A DNA stretch of 15,627 bases from Algicoccus sp048820935 (GTDB lineage Bacteria; Pseudomonadota; Gammaproteobacteria; Burkholderiales; Burkholderiaceae_B): positions 1 through 15,627 of the forward strand of contig NZ_JBMERD010000027.1 of the NCBI RefSeq assembly GCF_048820935.1, in the 5' to 3' direction. This document shows positions 13,396 through 15,627 of the stretch, one piece after another (the stretch's first letter is position 1; the number at the start of each line of letters is the position of its first letter). Position numbers and translations under genes: made by a program. The notes beneath the pieces are model-generated. The model was not told the origin of the DNA and ran no database searches. It saw only the letters and a program-made list of their open reading frames with translations.

Positions 13396-15498
13396 ATGAG
13401 CCGTAAAACCCCGATCGAGCGCTACCGAAATATTGGTATCTCTGCGCATATCGACGCCGGTAAAACAACGACCTCCGAACGCATTCTGTTCTATACAGGT
13501 ATTAACCACAAGATTGGTGAGACGCACGATGGTGCAGCCACCATGGACTGGATGGAACAGGAGCAAGAGCGCGGCATTACGATTACATCAGCTGCTACAA
13601 CCGCTTTCTGGAGCGGCATGGGTAACGATCGTCCTGCTCACCGTATTAACGTGATTGATACACCCGGACACGTTGACTTCACAATTGAAGTTGAGCGTTC
13701 TATGCGTGTGTTGGACGGTGCTTGCATGGTTTATTGTGCAGTGGGTGGTGTGCAACCACAGTCTGAAACCGTCTGGCGCCAAGCGAATAAGTACGGAGTT
13801 CCCCGTTTGTTGTTCATCAACAAAATGGACAGAACAGGTGCGAACTTTTTCAAAGTCTATGATCAACTGAAATTGCGCTTGAAAGCAAACCCAGTTCCTA
13901 TCGTTCTCCCGATTGGTGCTGAGGAAGACTTTAAAGGTGTGGTTGATCTCGTCAAGATGAAGTCCATCTTGTGGGATGATGCAAGTTACGGTACCAAGTT
14001 TGAGTACGGTGACATTCCTGCAGACTTAGTTGATCAAGCCAACGAATGGCGTGAGAAGCTGGTTGAAGTCGCTGCGGAATCTTCAGAAGAGTTGATGGAC
14101 AAGTATCTGGAAACAGGTAGCTTGACTGAAGAAGAAATTAACGAAGCGATTCGTTTGCGCACAATCGCAGGCGAGATTCAGCCTATGTTGTGTGGTAGTG
14201 CATTTAAGAACAAAGGTGTTCAGCGTATGTTGGATGCCGTGCTGGATTACTTGCCATCACCCATCGATATTCCTCCCGTTGAGGGCGAGACCGATGATGG
14301 TGAGCCAGCAATTCGTGAAGCCAGCGATGATGCGAAATTCTCCGCATTGGCATTTAAGCTGATGACAGACCCATATGTCGGCCAATTGACATTTGTGCGT
14401 GTGTATTCAGGTATTTTGCGTTCAGGCGATACTGTTTACAACCCAATCAAAGGTAAACGCGAACGTATCGGTCGTATTCTTCAAATGCACGCCAACAACC
14501 GTGAAGAGATTAAAGAGGTTGTGGCCGGTGATATCGCCGCTGTGGTTGGTTTGAAAGAAGTGACAACCGGTGAAACACTTTGCGATACTGATGCTCATAT
14601 CACGCTAGAGCGCATGGTCTTCCCTGAGCCTGTGATTTCACAAGCTGTTGAACCAAAAACCAAAGCTGACCAAGAAAAAATGGGCGTTGCTTTGTCCCGT
14701 TTGGCACAAGAAGATCCTTCATTCCGTGTGCGTACAGATGAGGAATCTGGCCAAACCATTATCTCCGGTATGGGTGAGTTGCACCTAGAGATTCTGGTCG
14801 AACGTATGCGTCGCGAATTTAATGTTGAAGCAAACGTTGGTAAGCCACAAGTTGCCTACCGTGAAACAATTCGCGGTGTGTGTGAAGAAGTCGAAGGTAA
14901 GTTTGTTCGACAGTCCGGTGGTCGTGGTCAGTACGGTCACGTGGTTCTGAAAATTGAGCCACTTGAGCCGGGTGGTGGTTACGAGTTTGTTGATGCGATT
15001 AAAGGTGGTGTTGTTCCACGTGAATACATCCCTGCGGTTGATAAAGGTATTCAGGAAACATTGCCAGTTGGCGTGTTGGCTGGGTATCCAGTTGTTGACG
15101 TGAAAGTGACGTTGTTCTTTGGTTCATATCACGACGTTGACTCGAACGAAAATGCTTTCCGTATGGCTGCTTCGATGGGTTTCAAGGATGGTCTTCGTAA
15201 AGCCCAACCTGTCCTGCTTGAACCGACCATGTCTGTGGAAGTTGAAACACCTGAAGAATATGCCGGTACTGTGATGGGTGATTTGTCATCACGTCGTGGC
15301 ATGGTTCAGGGTATGGACGATATTGCTGGTGGTGGAAAAATCATCCGTGCAGAAGTTCCTTTGGCAGAAATGTTTGGCTATGCAACTAACTTGCGCTCCC
15401 TGACACAAGGTCGTGCAACTTACAGCATGGAATTCAAACACTATGCAGAAGCACCAAGAAACGTTGCAGACGAAATTATCGCTGCACGCGCTAAGTAA
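13396..15498 (+). CDS. fusA: Elongation factor G
   Basis: EF-G is the GTPase that drives translocation and, with RRF, ribosome recycling. The 700-residue product shows the five-domain plan. The G domain has the P loop A-H-I-D-A-G-K-T (17-24), switch I R-G-I-T-I-T (59-64), D-T-P-G-H (88-92, catalytic H92) and N-K-M-D (142-145). GSAFKNKG near 273 is the G5 region. Domain IV, which enters the A site, carries the tip loop G-S-Y-H-D-V-D-S-N-E with H579. ATG 13396 follows TTGGA at 13382-13386, only 18 bases after rpsG, so the genes are one transcript. It looks like the main housekeeping form; no feature of a mitochondrial-type or FusA2 variant was noted. Confidence 0.98.
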   Translation: MSRKTPIERYRNIGISAHIDAGKTTTSERILFYTGINHKIGETHDGAATMDWMEQEQERGITITSAATTAFWSGMGNDRPAHRINVIDTPGHVDFTIEVERSMRVLDGACMVYCAVGGVQPQSETVWRQANKYGVPRLLFINKMDRTGANFFKVYDQLKLRLKANPVPIVLPIGAEEDFKGVVDLVKMKSILWDDASYGTKFEYGDIPADLVDQANEWREKLVEVAAESSEELMDKYLETGSLTEEEINEAIRLRTIAGEIQPMLCGSAFKNKGVQRMLDAVLDYLPSPIDIPPVEGETDDGEPAIREASDDAKFSALAFKLMTDPYVGQLTFVRVYSGILRSGDTVYNPIKGKRERIGRILQMHANNREEIKEVVAGDIAAVVGLKEVTTGETLCDTDAHITLERMVFPEPVISQAVEPKTKADQEKMGVALSRLAQEDPSFRVRTDEESGQTIISGMGELHLEILVERMRREFNVEANVGKPQVAYRETIRGVCEEVEGKFVRQSGGRGQYGHVVLKIEPLEPGGGYEFVDAIKGGVVPREYIPAVDKGIQETLPVGVLAGYPVVDVKVTLFFGSYHDVDSNENAFRMAASMGFKDGLRKAQPVLLEPTMSVEVETPEEYAGTVMGDLSSRRGMVQGMDDIAGGGKIIRAEVPLAEMFGYATNLRSLTQGRATYSMEFKHYAEAPRNVADEIIAARAK

Positions 15499-15528
15499 TT
15501 AATTGATTGAAATATCTGAGAGGAAATC

Positions 15529-15627
15529 ATGGCAAAAGGTAAGTTTGAGCGTACCAAGCCTCACGTAAACGTGGGTACGATTGGTCACGTTGACCACGGT
15601 AAAACGACGTTGACAGCAGCGATCACC
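15529..15627 (+). CDS. tuf: Elongation factor Tu, 5' end only (cut by window)
   Basis: EF-Tu delivers aminoacyl-tRNA to the ribosome. Only the first 33 codons are present, beginning MAKGKFERTKPHVNVGTIGH. The P loop G-H-V-D-H-G-K-T (19-26) shows the GTPase identity, and H20 and the Tu-type N-terminus separate it from EF-G or LepA. The start at 15529 follows GAGAGGAAA (15518-15526). It lies 30 bases after fusA, so it is the last part of the str operon seen here. The class usually has a second tuf copy directly before tRNA-Trp, just outside the left edge. Confidence 0.97.
   Translation, partial: MAKGKFERTKPHVNVGTIGHVDHGKTTLTAAIT

Noticed and set aside
1..15627. Mobile elements, CRISPR arrays, toxin-antitoxin or defence genes
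   Set aside because: Every long frame on the + strand is a known core gene, spacers are short, and I saw no direct repeat arrays or terminal repeats. Nothing supports an accessory system here.

Overview
This window is a block of core information-processing genes from a bacterium that is most likely a betaproteobacterium of the order Burkholderiales. Three things point that way: the gene order tRNA-Trp, secE, nusG, rplK, rplA, rplJ, rplL, rpoB, rpoC, rpsL, rpsG, fusA, tuf; the near-standard protein lengths for that class (beta subunit 1370 aa, beta-prime 1419 aa); and the moderate GC content, judged by eye. I cannot place it to genus. All genes lie on the + strand. I see no mobile element, CRISPR array, prophage gene, broken gene or obvious sign of transfer.

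Layout. Positions 1-72 are a spacer with a long hairpin and a possible promoter, followed by tRNA-Trp (73-148). Next come the preprotein translocase subunit gene secE and the elongation factor gene nusG. The ribosomal stalk and L1 genes rplK, rplA, rplJ and rplL follow (1190-3542). rpoB and rpoC (3693-12064) encode the two large RNA polymerase subunits and overlap by one base. A 318-base spacer (12065-12382) carries a hairpin, a good sigma70-type promoter with two dyads, and a structured leader for the str operon. The str operon is rpsL, rpsG, fusA and the first 33 codons of tuf (12383 to the window end).

The genes supply transcription (RNA polymerase core and NusG), the translational GTPases (EF-G, EF-Tu), the ribosomal stalk on which those GTPases act (L10, L7/L12, L11), and one membrane-insertion subunit (SecE). 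Regulation by ribosomal-protein feedback is expected. The rplJ leader contains a stem and purine-rich internal loop that match what I recall of the E. coli L10-L7/L12 binding site.

No new enzyme system is visible. The unusual material is in the spacers. The main items are a 30-codon open frame in the rplJ leader whose stop overlaps the rplJ GTG start; a terminator-like hairpin built over the nusG stop codon; a pair of abutting hairpins between rplL and rpoB (attenuator-like, then a 14-bp RNase III-type stem); two dyads at the rpsL promoter; and an attenuator-like structure in the rpsL leader. All RNA structures were found by eye without energy calculation.
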